From NCBI RefSeq assembly GCF_000314895.2, contig NZ_CM001773.1:1313959-1377958 (forward strand): a DNA stretch of 64,000 nt, read 5' to 3'. The notes under the pieces are model-generated. The model did no database searches and was not told where the DNA came from. It saw only the letters and a program-made list of their open reading frames with translations. Position 1 is the stretch's first letter. Every line of letters begins with the position of its first letter. This DNA comes from Providencia sneebia DSM 19967 (GTDB lineage: Bacteria > Pseudomonadota > Gammaproteobacteria > Enterobacterales > Enterobacteriaceae). Positions 6,912 to 17,025 of this stretch are shown here, one piece after another. The translations under genes were made by a program, and so were the position numbers.

Positions 6912-7985
6912 TTAGCGATTATAGTTTTTCTGAGCTTTATTAACCTTAATTAGATAATTACGAGATTCAGCAGCAGGGTGCTTAGTTGATAATGTTTCAT
7001 ATACATCGCCGGGCTCTAAATTATTTATTTTCTGTGCTGCTTGTTTTTTATCGCTATGGAATACACGTAATACACTACCTGCACCACCATTATAAGCTGT
7101 AATAACAGCATAGCGGCGAGAGGTGCGATTTTGTATATCACCTAAATAGCTATTTTGTAAGATGGCAAGATAAGCTGTACCCGTATCAATATTTTTTTCA
7201 GGATCAAAAAGATAACTGCGACTTGGGACGCCAGATTTACCTTGAGAACGAAATACATCTTTACCCGCAGTATTCGGCATAATTTGCATTAAGCCAAGCG
7301 CATCAGAGCGGCTAACGGCATAAGGGTTAAAACTTGATTCTATTTGCATGATGGCAAGTATTAAACTTTCATCAATACCGTATTTAGCAGAAGCTTGTTT
7401 AATATAAGGCAAATATTTGTGTGCGCGTTTATCAAGATGGTTAGGCACCAGTTGTATGGTAACTGACCAAACAATATTCATACCTGATTGTCTGCGTTGT
7501 AATTTATTATTGATAAGATAATCAGCAAATTTATTCGCTCGCCATTCCCAACGTACAGGTTCACCCGTATTATCTAACACTTGCCCAAATAGAAAAGGTT
7601 CTTTGCTGTGGGGGATATTGTTGATATCAGAATAAAGGTCGATTGAATTTGGGTCATCACCCATAAGTAAGGTGGTTACGATAGCTTTTTTTAAATGGCT
7701 TGAAGGTTCAATGGCCGAGATAGTTTCTACTGTGATCATCCCTGCATCAAAATTGATATGGCTACGAGTACGATATTCATCAGTATATTTTACATAGTCT
7801 TTAGGGCCTGCAATGAGAATTTCATTTATTCCCCATATATTTTCAATATTATGGGCAAATTGCCCCATTAGAATATCGAACCCGTTGGTGTCTTTGACAT
7901 AATTAGGATTAAAATTAGACTCTTTTTTGCTAGAGCAAGAGATAATAAGTGGCACTAGCAAGGTCAGGGTTAACAGTTTTTTCAT
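6912..7985 (-). CDS. mltC: Membrane-bound lytic murein transglycosylase C
   Basis: Outer-membrane lipoprotein that cleaves peptidoglycan glycan strands to 1,6-anhydromuropeptides. The ATG at 7985 begins a lipoprotein signal ([19 protein letters not shown]) with lipobox cysteine 17; an in-frame TTG at 8003 would lengthen it without reason. The N-terminal half matches the MltC-specific domain and the C-terminal half is an SLT lysozyme-like domain with catalytic Glu in [11 protein letters not shown] and the following ALGLMQIMP motif. Length (357 residues) matches the family. It is the last gene of mutY-yggX-mltC, the same order as in Escherichia coli. Confidence 0.96.
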   Translation of the reverse strand: MKKLLTLTLLVPLIISCSSKKESNFNPNYVKDTNGFDILMGQFAHNIENIWGINEILIAGPKDYVKYTDEYRTRSHINFDAGMITVETISAIEPSSHLKKAIVTTLLMGDDPNSIDLYSDINNIPHSKEPFLFGQVLDNTGEPVRWEWRANKFADYLINNKLQRRQSGMNIVWSVTIQLVPNHLDKRAHKYLPYIKQASAKYGIDESLILAIMQIESSFNPYAVSRSDALGLMQIMPNTAGKDVFRSQGKSGVPSRSYLFDPEKNIDTGTAYLAILQNSYLGDIQNRTSRRYAVITAYNGGAGSVLRVFHSDKKQAAQKINNLEPGDVYETLSTKHPAAESRNYLIKVNKAQKNYNR

Positions 7986-8042
7986 ACAATCTACTGAATT
8001 CAAGTGATAAGTGGTCTACCAAAAAAGAGGCAGACCAAACAA

Positions 8043-8312
8043 TTATTTTTCAGGAGTATAACCATCGATATGAATATCGTGTCCTTCAAATAGGAACTTG
8101 ATCATTTCTTGTTCCAACATTTTACGGTCTTCAGGGTTCATCGTATTAAGCTTTTTCTCATTGATGAGCATAGTTTGTTTTTTCATCCATTGAGACCAAG
8201 CTTCTTTCGATATTTCATTAAAAATACGTTTACCTAATTCGCCTGGGTAGAGCTGAAAATCTTGTCCATCGGCATCACGTTGTAAAAAAGTACAAAAAAT
8301 CGTTCTACTCAT
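8043..8312 (-). CDS. yggX: Probable Fe(2+)-trafficking protein YggX
   Basis: Small cytosolic protein (89 residues) implicated in protecting iron-sulfur clusters and in iron handling during oxidative stress. The start at 8312 gives [19 protein letters not shown], the conserved YggX N-terminus with Cys7; a frame extension to 8366 would run into mutY. It begins 11 bases after the mutY stop, so it is co-transcribed with mutY, whose product has a 4Fe-4S cluster, and with mltC. Confidence 0.95.
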   Translation of the reverse strand: MSRTIFCTFLQRDADGQDFQLYPGELGKRIFNEISKEAWSQWMKKQTMLINEKKLNTMNPEDRKMLEQEMIKFLFEGHDIHIDGYTPEK

Positions 8313-8322
8313 TATTTTTTCC

Positions 8323-9375
8323 TCAAAGAGCTTGCGATACAGCAAGTTGTTGCAATAAATTTTCAACAGGAGCTGCTAGGCCAATTGTTGCACCGCGATT
8401 TAAGTTATACCAAAGACCGTTGCCTTCATCCATAACTGAAGTAAATGCCTGAATACTCACTTTAACAGGAATGATATCCAGATGAAAATGGCTGAATGTG
8501 TGGCGAAAAGCAATTAATTGTTCTGGCTCACTATATTTAATACCTGAGTGAGCAAGCCATTCATTCATTAACTCTTTTGTTTCGAATTGAGGGAAGGCAA
8601 ATAAGCCACCCCAAATACCAGATGGTGGGCGTTGTTCAAGCCAGATCAAATCATCATGCTGCAAAATTAAAAACCAAGCTGTTTTTTCGGGGATTTTTTG
8701 TTTCGGTTTTTTGCCGGGATAAGATTGCCAAGAATGATTGGCATAAGCGATACAACCAAAATTTAAAGGGCATAGTTCACATTTGGGTTTACTGCGGGTG
8801 CACACCATAGCGCCTAAATCCATCATGGCTTGATTAAAAAATTGCACATCTTCTTTTGGTGTGACACGAGAGCTAATATCCCAAAGTTGATTTTCAACTT
8901 CTTTTTTGCCCGGCCAACCTTCAACGGCATAACAACGCGCAAGCACACGTTTTACATTGCCATCTAATATTGGGTAATGTTGTTGTTGGGATAATGATAA
9001 AATCGCACCCGCAGTTGAGCGACCAACGCCGGGAAGCCCAACGACGTCATCGAACGTTGTTGGAAATTGTCCTTGATATTGTTCTGCAATAACTTTAGCG
9101 GCTTTATGTAGATTACGCGCTCTTGCATAGTAACCTAGACCCGTCCAAAGATGTAAAACTTCATCAAGAGGTGCATTTGCTAAAGCAGTGACATCAGGAA
9201 AGCGTTGAATAAATTTTTCAAAATAAGGGATAACTGTACTGACCTGAGTTTGCTGGAGCATAACTTCAGAAAGCCAAACATGGTAAGACGTTTTTTCTTT
9301 TTGCCAAGGCAATGTTTTACGGCCGTACTTTTGATACCAATTCAGTACTGAATGAGAAAATTGTTGAGCTTCCAT
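8323..9375 (-). CDS. mutY: A/G-specific adenine DNA glycosylase MutY
   Basis: Removes adenine mispaired with 8-oxoguanine or guanine. The start at 9375 ([18 protein letters not shown]) aligns with the known MutY N-terminus; the frame could extend 12 residues upstream. Seen are the catalytic Glu in [12 protein letters not shown], the helix-hairpin-helix [14 protein letters not shown], catalytic Asp in [10 protein letters not shown], the iron-sulfur cysteines ([17 protein letters not shown]) and a C-terminal NUDT-like 8-oxoG recognition domain. Length (350 residues) is typical. It heads the mutY-yggX-mltC operon and is divergent from trmB. Confidence 0.97.
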   Translation of the reverse strand: MEAQQFSHSVLNWYQKYGRKTLPWQKEKTSYHVWLSEVMLQQTQVSTVIPYFEKFIQRFPDVTALANAPLDEVLHLWTGLGYYARARNLHKAAKVIAEQYQGQFPTTFDDVVGLPGVGRSTAGAILSLSQQQHYPILDGNVKRVLARCYAVEGWPGKKEVENQLWDISSRVTPKEDVQFFNQAMMDLGAMVCTRSKPKCELCPLNFGCIAYANHSWQSYPGKKPKQKIPEKTAWFLILQHDDLIWLEQRPPSGIWGGLFAFPQFETKELMNEWLAHSGIKYSEPEQLIAFRHTFSHFHLDIIPVKVSIQAFTSVMDEGNGLWYNLNRGATIGLAAPVENLLQQLAVSQAL

Positions 9376-9766
9376 TGTGTCTTTATATTCGCCTATCCTT
9401 TTCATACACAAATTATATTATGAAATTTTCTGGGTTACCGTCATCTTTCGGTAAACTTAAGCCAGTTTCATTTTTAGATACAATTTGCATGATGATGGGG
9501 GTGATCAGGTTTATTGAGTTATAAGTAAGGATTGCAACATAGACAAAGTGAGCTGTAAATCGCTTATTGTGTTGTAGAGTGTAAAGTTATCCATTTTTCA
9601 CCTGCAACCTTAGTAGAGTTTTGATAAACTCCTTATTCTTCTATTGTGAAGCTTATAATTAGTGCTTAATTAGTTGTTTCATTAACTGACTGGAAATGTC
9701 GGTCAGCACATACTTTATTTGGCATATTTACTTGACTAGGTAATTAATTCTTAGAATTTTTATATT
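9376..9766. other. Divergent intergenic region between mutY and trmB
   Basis: About 390 bases without a supportable gene. It must hold the promoters of mutY (minus) and trmB (plus). Short frames here lack ribosome sites and family resemblance. Confidence 0.55.
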
Positions 9767-10486
9767 ATGATCAATAACGTCATCTCCCCTGAATACAATG
9801 AAGAAGGGCGGGTTATGCGCCGCGTTCGCAGTTTTGTCCGTCGTCAAGGACGATTAACTCAACGCCAAGAAGATGCATTACAAAATGAATGGGCGGAAAA
9901 AGGGATCGATTTTAATGGCGAACCTTTAGATTTTGCTGCCGTTTTTAATAACCAAAACCCGGTTGTATTAGAGATTGGGTTTGGGATGGGGGCATCTTTG
10001 GTCACAATGGCTGCGAAAAACCCAAATAAAAACTTCCTAGGAATTGAAGTTCACGCTCCTGGTGTCGGTGCATGTCTTGCTTCTGCTAAAGAAGAAGATG
10101 TGACTAACTTGCGTGTTATGTGTCACGATGCGATTGAAGTGCTGGACCGCATGATCCCTGATGAAAGTTTATCAATGGTGCAGCTATTTTTCCCAGATCC
10201 TTGGCATAAGGCAAAACATAACAAACGTCGGATTGTACAAACACCTTTTGCGAATAAAATCCGCAGTAAACTTGCGGTAGGTGGTATTTTCCATATGGCG
10301 ACTGACTGGGAGCCTTATGCGGAACATATGCTTGAAGTGATGAATAATGCCGAAGGCTATCAAAATGTATCGGCAACAGGTGATTATGTTCCTCGTCCAG
10401 AAACACGACCAGAAACAAAATTTGAAAAACGCGGCCAGCGGTTGGGGCATGGTGTATGGGATTTAATGTTTAAGAGGACTAAATAA
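9767..10486 (+). CDS. trmB: tRNA (guanine-N7-)-methyltransferase
   Basis: Makes 7-methylguanosine at position 46 of tRNA using S-adenosylmethionine. The Rossmann methyltransferase motif is seen as [14 protein letters not shown], followed by the family motif [17 protein letters not shown], which contains catalytic and binding residues, and a C-terminal [10 protein letters not shown] motif. Length (239 residues) equals that of Escherichia coli TrmB. Its stop overlaps the start of yggL by one base (TAATG), so the two are co-translated. Confidence 0.97.
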   Translation: MINNVISPEYNEEGRVMRRVRSFVRRQGRLTQRQEDALQNEWAEKGIDFNGEPLDFAAVFNNQNPVVLEIGFGMGASLVTMAAKNPNKNFLGIEVHAPGVGACLASAKEEDVTNLRVMCHDAIEVLDRMIPDESLSMVQLFFPDPWHKAKHNKRRIVQTPFANKIRSKLAVGGIFHMATDWEPYAEHMLEVMNNAEGYQNVSATGDYVPRPETRPETKFEKRGQRLGHGVWDLMFKRTK

Positions 10487-10818
10487 TGGCTAAGCAACAA
10501 CGCAGTCGTCGTCTACGTAAAAAAATGCGTATTGATGAGTTTCAAGAATTAGGCTTTATCGTTAAGTGGAGCTTTGCAGAAGGCACACCAATTGAAGAAG
10601 TTGATCGTGCAGTTGATGACATGATTGCAGAAGCAATTGAACCTAATGGACTTGCTTTTGAAGCAAGTGGTTATATGAATTGGGAAGGTCTTGTCTGCTT
10701 GCAACAAATCGGCAAATGTACAGAAGAACATCGTGCAATTGTTGAAAACTGGTTAAAATCAAAAGGCATGAAAGATATTGTTGTTTCAGAGCTATTTGAT
10801 GTTTGGTGGGAAGAATAA
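10486..10818 (+). CDS. yggL: YggL family protein (DUF469)
   Basis: Small cytosolic protein (110 residues) with a basic start ([20 protein letters not shown]) and the conserved ELGFxVxWxF segment of the YggL family. YggL has been associated with the 50S ribosomal subunit in other enterobacteria, though its role is not firmly defined. It follows trmB with a one-base overlap and is closed by a terminator at 10870-10893. Confidence 0.93.
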   Translation: MAKQQRSRRLRKKMRIDEFQELGFIVKWSFAEGTPIEEVDRAVDDMIAEAIEPNGLAFEASGYMNWEGLVCLQQIGKCTEEHRAIVENWLKSKGMKDIVVSELFDVWWEE

Positions 10819-10869
10819 GTTTAATTAAGCACGTTTTCTCACGATTTAGACAAGTTCTAATTGCAGTTT

Positions 10870-10893
10870 AAAGGCATCCTTAGGGATGCCTTT
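10870..10893 (+). terminator. Terminator after trmB-yggL
   Basis: AAAGGCATCC and GGATGCCTTT form a perfect 10-bp stem with a 4-base loop, followed by TATTTCT. It separates trmB-yggL from glsB. Confidence 0.8.
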
Positions 10894-10915
10894 ATTTCTG
10901 GGGTAAAAAAGTACA

Positions 10916-11842
10916 ATGAGTAGCATATTTTCGAATCAATTGCTGAATGAGATTTTAGATCAGGTGCGCCCTTTGGTAGGTCGTGGAGCTGTTGCTAATT
11001 ATATTCCTGCCTTAGCAGATGTTTCTCCTCAACATTTAGGTATTGCTGTTAATACAGCTGATGGTCAGATGTTTACGGCTGGTGATGCACAGACCCGTTT
11101 TTCCATACAATCAATATCTAAGGTTCTTAGCTTAACATTAGCCATGACACGTTATGAAGAAGATGAAATATGGCGCCGAGTAGGTAAAGAACCCTCTGGA
11201 TTACCTTTTAATTCACTGATCCAACTGGAGATGGAAAAAGGTATCCCGCGAAATCCTTTTATTAATGCGGGAGCAATCGTTATCACGGATATGTTGCAGT
11301 CACGTTTAAGTGCCCCTAAGCATCAAATGTTAGAGTTTGTCCGAAAATTATCTGATACACCCGATATTAATTATGACCTAACGGTTGCACGCTCAGAGCT
11401 AGAAAATGCAAACCGTAATGCGGCTATCGCATTTTTGATGAAATCTTTTGGTAATTTTGAGAATAATGTTCTTACTGTTCTCGAAACTTACTTCCATTAT
11501 TGTTCTCTAAGTATGAGTTGTGAAGAGTTGGCTCGATGCTTCTCTTATCTTGTATCACAAGGGGTCTCTTCAAGTTCAATTGAACCGATAATTACTCCGT
11601 TACAATCACGGCAAATAAATGCCTTGATGATGACATGTGGTATGTATGATGGCTCAGGGGAGTTTGCGTTTCGAATTGGTATGCCCGGAAAATCGGGCGT
11701 AGGTGGTGGTATTGTTTGTGTTGTTCCGAATCAGTTTTCTGTTGTGGTTTGGGCACCTGAATTAGATTCAGCAGGTAACTCCTTAGTGGGGTGCGCTGCT
11801 TTAGAATTGTTATCAAAACGAGTGGGTCGTTCTGTCTTTTAG
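10916..11842 (+). CDS. glsB: Glutaminase (GlsB type)
   Basis: Hydrolyses glutamine to glutamate and ammonia in the cytoplasm. The serine-dependent glutaminase fold, related to beta-lactamases, is shown by the SIQSISK motif (Ser-x-x-Lys), the NPFINAGAI segment and GGIVCVVPN near the C-terminus. Length (308 residues) matches GlsB (YneH). In Escherichia coli this chromosomal neighbourhood carries asparaginase ansB instead, so another amidase has taken the slot near yggN. It has its own short upstream region after the yggL terminator. Confidence 0.94.
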   Translation: MSSIFSNQLLNEILDQVRPLVGRGAVANYIPALADVSPQHLGIAVNTADGQMFTAGDAQTRFSIQSISKVLSLTLAMTRYEEDEIWRRVGKEPSGLPFNSLIQLEMEKGIPRNPFINAGAIVITDMLQSRLSAPKHQMLEFVRKLSDTPDINYDLTVARSELENANRNAAIAFLMKSFGNFENNVLTVLETYFHYCSLSMSCEELARCFSYLVSQGVSSSSIEPIITPLQSRQINALMMTCGMYDGSGEFAFRIGMPGKSGVGGGIVCVVPNQFSVVVWAPELDSAGNSLVGCAALELLSKRVGRSVF

Positions 11843-11865
11843 ACAAAACAATGATAGGAGTTATC

Positions 11866-12591
11866 ATGCTACGTTGTACATTAATTGCATTGTCATTATT
11901 GACTTGTGTGACAAGCCAAGCCGCAGATTATAAATGTTCAGTCACGCCAAAAGACGATATCTTGGCGACCTCAACAAATGTTCAAGTGATTGGACGCAGT
12001 GGAGATTTAAATATTACCCCAGCGGGTGATATCACATTGAATGGCAAAAATATTGTATTGACTGATGCTCAAAAACAGCAGGCAATAAGTTATCAAGCGG
12101 CTATTCGTAGCGATATTCCTTGGATAAAACAAGAAACTCAGCAGAAATTATCAGCGTCAAAAAATACGCTCGATAAAGTCGTTATTCGTGTCATTGGTGA
12201 TGATAGTAATGTGCGTAAACGCTTAACTAATCTTGAAAAAGACCTTAATAAGCAAATAGATAAGGTGATTGAAACTCGCCAAGATGGTTTTACTTTTCAT
12301 CATCAAGCATTGAGCGAAGTTGAAACAAAAGGTCGACAACTAGTCAATGATAGTTTAGGTGGCATGTTACAAGACAGTATTAATGAAATGGGGCGTAAAC
12401 AGCTATTATCTGGTGGTGATAGTCAAAAAGCATTGCAAGGTTTATTAGGAAATCTTGGTGGGCTACAAAAAGATTTAGAGTCTGAGTGGAAAAACCAAGA
12501 GAATAGTTTCCAACAATTTGGTCAGCAGGTTTGCAGTAAAGTGACTTCACTTGAACAGCAACGTATCGCGCTTTTAAATTCGATAAAATAG
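11866..12591 (+). CDS. yggN: YggN family protein (DUF2884), exported
   Basis: This 241-residue protein has a signal peptide (MLRCTLIALSLLTCVTSQAA) and the ADYKCSVTPKDDI start of the mature YggN family. The rest is charged and helical, with possible coiled coil at about residues 100-165. It is presumably periplasmic; function is unknown. The ATG at 11866 has AGGAG 8 bases upstream; the frame extends back into glsB but that start is not credible. It lies 23 bases after glsB, so the two are likely co-transcribed. Confidence 0.9.
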   Translation: MLRCTLIALSLLTCVTSQAADYKCSVTPKDDILATSTNVQVIGRSGDLNITPAGDITLNGKNIVLTDAQKQQAISYQAAIRSDIPWIKQETQQKLSASKNTLDKVVIRVIGDDSNVRKRLTNLEKDLNKQIDKVIETRQDGFTFHHQALSEVETKGRQLVNDSLGGMLQDSINEMGRKQLLSGGDSQKALQGLLGNLGGLQKDLESEWKNQENSFQQFGQQVCSKVTSLEQQRIALLNSIK

Positions 12592-12609
12592 TATTTGTTC
12601 CCTTCTTTA

Positions 12610-12637
12610 TGAGCCGCAGCGTTATTCGCTGCGCTCA
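12610..12637 (+). terminator. Hairpin after yggN, probable terminator
   Basis: TGAGC-C-GCAGCG pairs with CGCTGC-GCTCA across a 5-base loop with one bulged C. The following tract (TCTATTTAAGTCTTTT) is only moderately T-rich. Confidence 0.6.
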
Positions 12638-12737
12638 TCTATTTAAGTCTTTTGATTCAGCTTATACCTTGTTTAATTTGTGGTTATAAAACATTAAATA
12701 TCCCAAAAATGTGATATCTGTACCATTAACAGAAATG

Positions 12738-12759
12738 CAAATGAAATTGATTCTTATTT
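12738..12759. promoter_or_regulatory. Candidate Fur box upstream of the orphan binding protein
   Basis: GCAAATGAAATTGATTCTTATTT resembles the degenerate GATAATGATAATCATTATC Fur operator over most positions and sits about 75 bases before the start of an iron-siderophore-type binding protein. Similarity is partial. Confidence 0.45.
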
Positions 12760-12827
12760 GATTGACCGGAGTAATATCTAACCCTAGAATGCGGGTTTGG
12801 CTTAATGACTTAATGGTATTGTTAAAT

Positions 12828-13778
12828 ATGAAAAAATTCATTCCTGCTGTGCTTGTTTCTTTACTTGCATTTTCTACACCTTATGCTGTTAGTGCTGAAT
12901 CTTCAGCATTTACACCTAATGCTGTGGTTGCAGAAAATGGCGGAAAAGTCAGTATCAAACATCGTTCTGGCGAAACAGAAGTCAGCAAAAAACCGCAAAA
13001 AGTCGTTTTATTCGATTTTGGTATTTATGATTCCATGCAAAAATTAGGTCTTGGCGATAAAGTCGTTGCGTTACCAATGGGCAATGCACCTGCTTATATC
13101 AAAGGAAAAATCCCTGCGGATATGGCAAATGCTGGTGGCATGAAACAACCCGATTTAGCTAAATTGGCTGAATTGAAACCTGATCTAATTATTATTACAG
13201 GCCGCCAAGGTAAATCTTATGATGATTTATCTAAGATTGCTCCAACGGTGAATTTAAGTACAGATAGCAAAAACTATCTTGATTCAGTCAAAGCAAATAT
13301 TGATCTGATTGGTGAGCTGTATGGTGATCAGCAAGATGTTAAAGCACAACTTGTTGAGTTGGACAAATCAATTGCTGCTGCGCAGAAAAAAGCGGCTGAA
13401 TCTAAATCTAAAGTTTTAGTATTGATGCACAATGATGGGAATTTAATCCCAAATAATCAAAGTGTTGTCTATGATGTCGTGAAGGCGCAGCGAGCAGAGC
13501 TACCAGCACAAGCTGACGCTGATAAATCTAAACGTCGTGTTGTTGATACGAAAACTATCGCACAAGCTAACCCTGACGTGATTTTAATTGTTGACCGCAG
13601 TGAAGCGATTGGTGCAGGTAAATTGGATAAAACTATTTTTGAAGATAAAAATATCCAAGAAACTAAAGCATATAAAGATGGCAAAATCACTTACCTTCAG
13701 TCTGACCTGTGGTATTTATCAGGTGGTGGTTTAGTGAGCCTGACAGAACAAGTTAATGCGGTTGCTAACGCGCTGTAA
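12828..13778 (+). CDS. Periplasmic siderophore-type ABC transporter binding protein (YclQ/FatB-like)
   Basis: Class III periplasmic binding protein of the iron-siderophore/cobalamin type, about 316 residues. The ATG at 12828 gives a signal peptide (MKKFIPAVLVSLLAFSTPYA VSAES). Mature motifs include KKPQKVVLFDFGIYD, KPDLIIITGR and VLVLMHNDGN, which are typical of the YclQ/FatB/CeuA group of catecholate-siderophore receptors. No permease or ATPase flanks it; it lies between yggN and hemW. It probably feeds a transporter encoded elsewhere, perhaps the one at 27-33 kb. A candidate Fur box upstream suggests induction by iron limitation. The exact ligand is not visible. Confidence 0.88.
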   Translation: MKKFIPAVLVSLLAFSTPYAVSAESSAFTPNAVVAENGGKVSIKHRSGETEVSKKPQKVVLFDFGIYDSMQKLGLGDKVVALPMGNAPAYIKGKIPADMANAGGMKQPDLAKLAELKPDLIIITGRQGKSYDDLSKIAPTVNLSTDSKNYLDSVKANIDLIGELYGDQQDVKAQLVELDKSIAAAQKKAAESKSKVLVLMHNDGNLIPNNQSVVYDVVKAQRAELPAQADADKSKRRVVDTKTIAQANPDVILIVDRSEAIGAGKLDKTIFEDKNIQETKAYKDGKITYLQSDLWYLSGGGLVSLTEQVNAVANAL

Positions 13779-13791
13779 TTAATTAGAGATT

Positions 13792-13818
13792 ACTTACCGC
13801 TATTTATTAGCGGTAAGT
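13792..13818. terminator. Hairpin between the binding protein and hemW
   Basis: ACTTACCGC and GCGGTAAGT form a perfect 9-bp stem with a 9-base loop between two convergent genes, so it may terminate from either side. There is no long T-tract. Confidence 0.6.
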
Positions 13819-13849
13819 ATGATAGAACTGAATGGGTGGCAAAAGAAGG

Positions 13850-14989
13850 TTATTCTTCGCCTAAGAAAAGTTCTAATAGCGAATTGAGAAATAATTTGCC
13901 ATGTTCTGTGATCTGCCATTCTGTTTCTGTTTGCGTGATATAACCTTTGGCGATCGCCTCATCTATTTGTGCTCGAACGGTGGATTCTGCCAACCCTGTA
14001 AATTCACTAAACTCTGCTCTTGGCATTGCTTCTAATAGACGCAAGCGGTTCATAAAGTATTCAAATGGGCGATCTTGTGCTTCCACATTATAGGATTGCT
14101 GCATGTAGCGGCCTTCCATATAGCCTCGTGGATGCTTAGTCTTAATAGTGCGAATTATTCGCCCATCATTAAATGAAATTTTTCCATGAGCGCCGCAGCC
14201 AATTCCTAGATAATCACCAAAACGCCAGTAATTGAGATTATGTTCACACTGATAGCCAGGTTTTGCATAAGCCGAGGTTTCATATTGTTGATAACCTGCG
14301 GCAGTCAGTAATTTATGGCCTTCGGAATAGATTTCCCACAAAGTATCATCATCAGGCAATGTTGGCGGGCGCGATCCAAATTGGGTATTTGGCTCAATAG
14401 TTAATTGGTACCAAGATAAGTGCGGAGGTGATAATTCAATTGCTTGTCGTAAATCAGATAAGCCTTCACTTTGCGTTTGTGAAGGTAACCCATGCATCAA
14501 ATCTAAATTAAAGCTGCGTAAATTAAGCTCGGTGGCTAATTTCGCAGCGCGTTTTGCTTCATCAGGACCATGGATCCGCCCCAAAGTGATCAATTTATCA
14601 TTGCCAAAACTTTGTACGCCAATAGAAATTCGGTTTATGCCTGCTTTCTGGTAACCAGAAAAGCGGTCTGCTTCGACTGTACCCGGATTAGCTTCCATCG
14701 TGATTTCGGCTTGTGGATCGAGATTAATGCGTTGACGTACACTATCCATCAACATCTGCATTGATTCGGCACTCAATAAACTTGGTGTTCCTCCGCCAAT
14801 AAAAATGGTTTTGACAACGCGATCACCAACAAGCTCTGCATCAGTATCTAAATCTTGCAATAAGTGCTCAACATACTCTCGTTGTGGGATTTCTCCTTTG
14901 AGAGTATGGGAATTGAAATCACAATATGGGCACTTTTGTACACACCAAGGAATATGAATATACAAACTAAGAGGAGGGAGCTTAAGCAT
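13850..14989 (-). CDS. hemW: Radical SAM family heme chaperone HemW
   Basis: Heme chaperone of the radical-SAM superfamily, formerly described as an oxygen-independent coproporphyrinogen oxidase-like protein. The radical SAM cysteines are in [12 protein letters not shown] (CxxxCxxC), followed by the GGGTPSLL and EANPGTVE segments; the C-terminal HemN domain is present. Length (379 residues) fits. The ATG at 14989 overlaps the rdgB stop by 8 bases, so it is translated with rdgB. Four in-frame residues upstream are less likely. Confidence 0.96.
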   Translation of the reverse strand: MLKLPPLSLYIHIPWCVQKCPYCDFNSHTLKGEIPQREYVEHLLQDLDTDAELVGDRVVKTIFIGGGTPSLLSAESMQMLMDSVRQRINLDPQAEITMEANPGTVEADRFSGYQKAGINRISIGVQSFGNDKLITLGRIHGPDEAKRAAKLATELNLRSFNLDLMHGLPSQTQSEGLSDLRQAIELSPPHLSWYQLTIEPNTQFGSRPPTLPDDDTLWEIYSEGHKLLTAAGYQQYETSAYAKPGYQCEHNLNYWRFGDYLGIGCGAHGKISFNDGRIIRTIKTKHPRGYMEGRYMQQSYNVEAQDRPFEYFMNRLRLLEAMPRAEFSEFTGLAESTVRAQIDEAIAKGYITQTETEWQITEHGKLFLNSLLELFLGEE

Positions 14990-15575
14990 TCTTGAGTGCA
15001 TCCAATAGCATAGCGAGTGCTTTACCTCGATGTGAAATAGCTTGTTTTTCAGATTTGCTTAATTCAGCTGAAGTGCAATTTAATTCCGGAATATAAAATA
15101 TGGGGTCATAACCAAAACCGCCTTGTCCACAAGGTTGCTGGGTGATAACACCATGCCAGCGGCCATGAAAAACTAATGGTGTTGGATCATTAGCATGTTT
15201 TAGATAAACAAGAACACAATTAAATTGCGCCTGACGTTGACCATCAGGCACAGATTTCATGGCTTCTAATAATTTATGTAAATTCTCTTCGTCACTGGCA
15301 TCTTCACCTGCATAACGGGCAGAGTAAATGCCTGGTGCTCCCCCGAGAGCATCAACGGAAATACCCGAATCGTCAGCAATTGCAGGTAAGCCCGTTTGTG
15401 CTGCGGCATGACGTGCCTTTAAAATGGCATTTTCAATAAAGGTTAATCCTGTCTCTTCCGCAGATTCAACGCCTAGCGTTGTTTGGGCGATAATATCCAT
15501 CCCAAAATCGCGTAAGAGATCCGCAAGTTCATTGACCTTTCCGGGGTTACCGGTCGCTAAAACAACTTTTTGCAT
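14982..15575 (-). CDS. rdgB: dITP/XTP pyrophosphatase RdgB (HAM1 family)
   Basis: Removes non-canonical purine nucleotides (dITP, XTP) from the pool by releasing pyrophosphate. The family N-terminus [17 protein letters not shown] and the motifs [27 protein letters not shown] and SHRGKA are intact. Length is 197 residues. The ATG at 15575 was chosen over a TTG three codons earlier. It lies between yggT and hemW as part of one minus-strand run; the yggU gene that separates yggT and rdgB in Escherichia coli is absent. Confidence 0.97.
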   Translation of the reverse strand: MQKVVLATGNPGKVNELADLLRDFGMDIIAQTTLGVESAEETGLTFIENAILKARHAAAQTGLPAIADDSGISVDALGGAPGIYSARYAGEDASDEENLHKLLEAMKSVPDGQRQAQFNCVLVYLKHANDPTPLVFHGRWHGVITQQPCGQGGFGYDPIFYIPELNCTSAELSKSEKQAISHRGKALAMLLDALKNA

Positions 15576-15590
15576 GATTAACAACCTTTT

Positions 15591-16175
15591 TTACATCACA
15601 CCAACAGAATAAAGAATGCTCGTTAATGTTTGGTCAATCATGACAGAGACATCCAAGCGTAGATAATTCAAAGCAATCAAAATAAACATCACAATCATAG
15701 CGGAGAAATCTAATCCACCCATTGCAGGAATAATACGGCGGATAGGGGCCATTAATGGTTCAGTTAATTGATATAGCAGAAAATCGATAGGGTTACGGCC
15801 TTGGCTGACCCAACTGAGGATTGCTCTGACAAGGATCATCCAGAAAATCAATTTACCGATATAAGTTAGAAGTAAAATAATACCGATCGGCACGATGCTA
15901 ATACCTAGAATAGGTAAGGTATTCGTTGCCCATAAGCAAAAAACAATATTGGCGATTGTTAAGACAAACGCCACAATCATTGTTGCAGTATCAACTGGAC
16001 CAATCGCGGGAATAGCACGGCGTAATGGACCCACTATTGGTTGAGTAATTTTAACCACAAATTGAGAAAAGGGATTATAAAAGTCTGCTCGCACACATTG
16101 CATCCAGACACGCAATAATAAAATAAAAACATAAAGCTGAATGATGGTTGTAACCACGAAAAGTAAGGTCTGCAT
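15591..16175 (-). CDS. yggT: YggT family integral membrane protein
   Basis: Inner-membrane protein of 194 residues with two related halves, each with hydrophobic helices and the YggT-family signature around NPFSQFVVKITQPIVGPLRR and NPIDFLLYQLTEPLMAPIRR. Function is not well defined; members have been linked to membrane organisation and osmotic protection. It lies 15 bases after proC and is co-oriented with yggS, proC, rdgB and hemW. Confidence 0.93.
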   Translation of the reverse strand: MQTLLFVVTTIIQLYVFILLLRVWMQCVRADFYNPFSQFVVKITQPIVGPLRRAIPAIGPVDTATMIVAFVLTIANIVFCLWATNTLPILGISIVPIGIILLLTYIGKLIFWMILVRAILSWVSQGRNPIDFLLYQLTEPLMAPIRRIIPAMGGLDFSAMIVMFILIALNYLRLDVSVMIDQTLTSILYSVGVM

Positions 16176-16193
16176 GTCAAGTCCCGTTGTTAA

Positions 16194-17015
16194 TTAAAAA
16201 AGTTTTTCCATTTCTTCCGCTCGATCAATCGCACTTTGCATGGCTTTGGCGACTATCTGCGGAAGGTTGTGGTCATAAAATTGTGCTAATGCCATTGCTG
16301 TTGTTCCACCTTTAGAGGTGACTTGCTCACGTAATGTAGCAAATGGAGTATCGTTTTGCGATTTTGCTAATTCAATCGCACCTTCAGCGGCATTTAAAAC
16401 TAATGCGCGTGCTTGTTCGGGTGTGTAACCTAGTTTTTCTGCTTCTTGTTGCATGGACTCCATAAACAAAAAGAAATAGGCGGGTGAGCTGCCTGTAACT
16501 GCAATAATATTGTTAATTTCGTGCTCTTTTTCACACCAAATGGTTGAACCAACACTAAGCATTAGCTGTTCTGCAAATTGTTTATCTTCGGCATTGATAT
16601 TCGAGTCAGCAAATAAACCGCTAACACCTTTTCCAACCAAAGACGGGGTATTTGGCATAATGCGAATAAGTCGCAAAGGTTGTGCCAAATATTCGTGATA
16701 ACGTTGTGTAGGAATACCAGCAGCAATAGTGAGTACGAGCTTTTGGCTAAAATCAACGGCTGTTTGCAAAGGCTCGCAAACCTCTTTCATCATTTGCGGT
16801 TTTACTGCAAGGACAATCACTTCAGCTTGAGTCGCTGCGGCTAAATTATCGCTGCTACTAATCACACCATACTGCTGTGCTATTTTATCGCGGCGTATTG
16901 GTGTTGGTGAACAAACTGTGATCATTGAGGCCGGATATCCATGGCTAACTAATCCCGCGATAATTGCATTAGCCATATTTCCAGCACCAATAAAAGCAAT
17001 TTTACGATGTTGCAT
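16194..17015 (-). CDS. proC: Pyrroline-5-carboxylate reductase
   Basis: Last step of proline biosynthesis, reducing 1-pyrroline-5-carboxylate with NAD(P)H. The Rossmann motif IAFIGAGNMANAIIAGL is at the start, and the family signature (ending LVLNAAEGAIELA ... VTSKGGTTAMAL) is near the C-terminus. The ATG at 17015 has an AGGAG site upstream and yields 273 residues; the frame extends into yggS. It sits between yggS and yggT, an arrangement common outside Escherichia coli, while proB and proA are at 53-56 kb of the same window. Confidence 0.97.
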   Translation of the reverse strand: MQHRKIAFIGAGNMANAIIAGLVSHGYPASMITVCSPTPIRRDKIAQQYGVISSSDNLAAATQAEVIVLAVKPQMMKEVCEPLQTAVDFSQKLVLTIAAGIPTQRYHEYLAQPLRLIRIMPNTPSLVGKGVSGLFADSNINAEDKQFAEQLMLSVGSTIWCEKEHEINNIIAVTGSSPAYFFLFMESMQQEAEKLGYTPEQARALVLNAAEGAIELAKSQNDTPFATLREQVTSKGGTTAMALAQFYDHNLPQIVAKAMQSAIDRAEEMEKLF

Positions 17016-17025
17016 GCGGTTCTCC

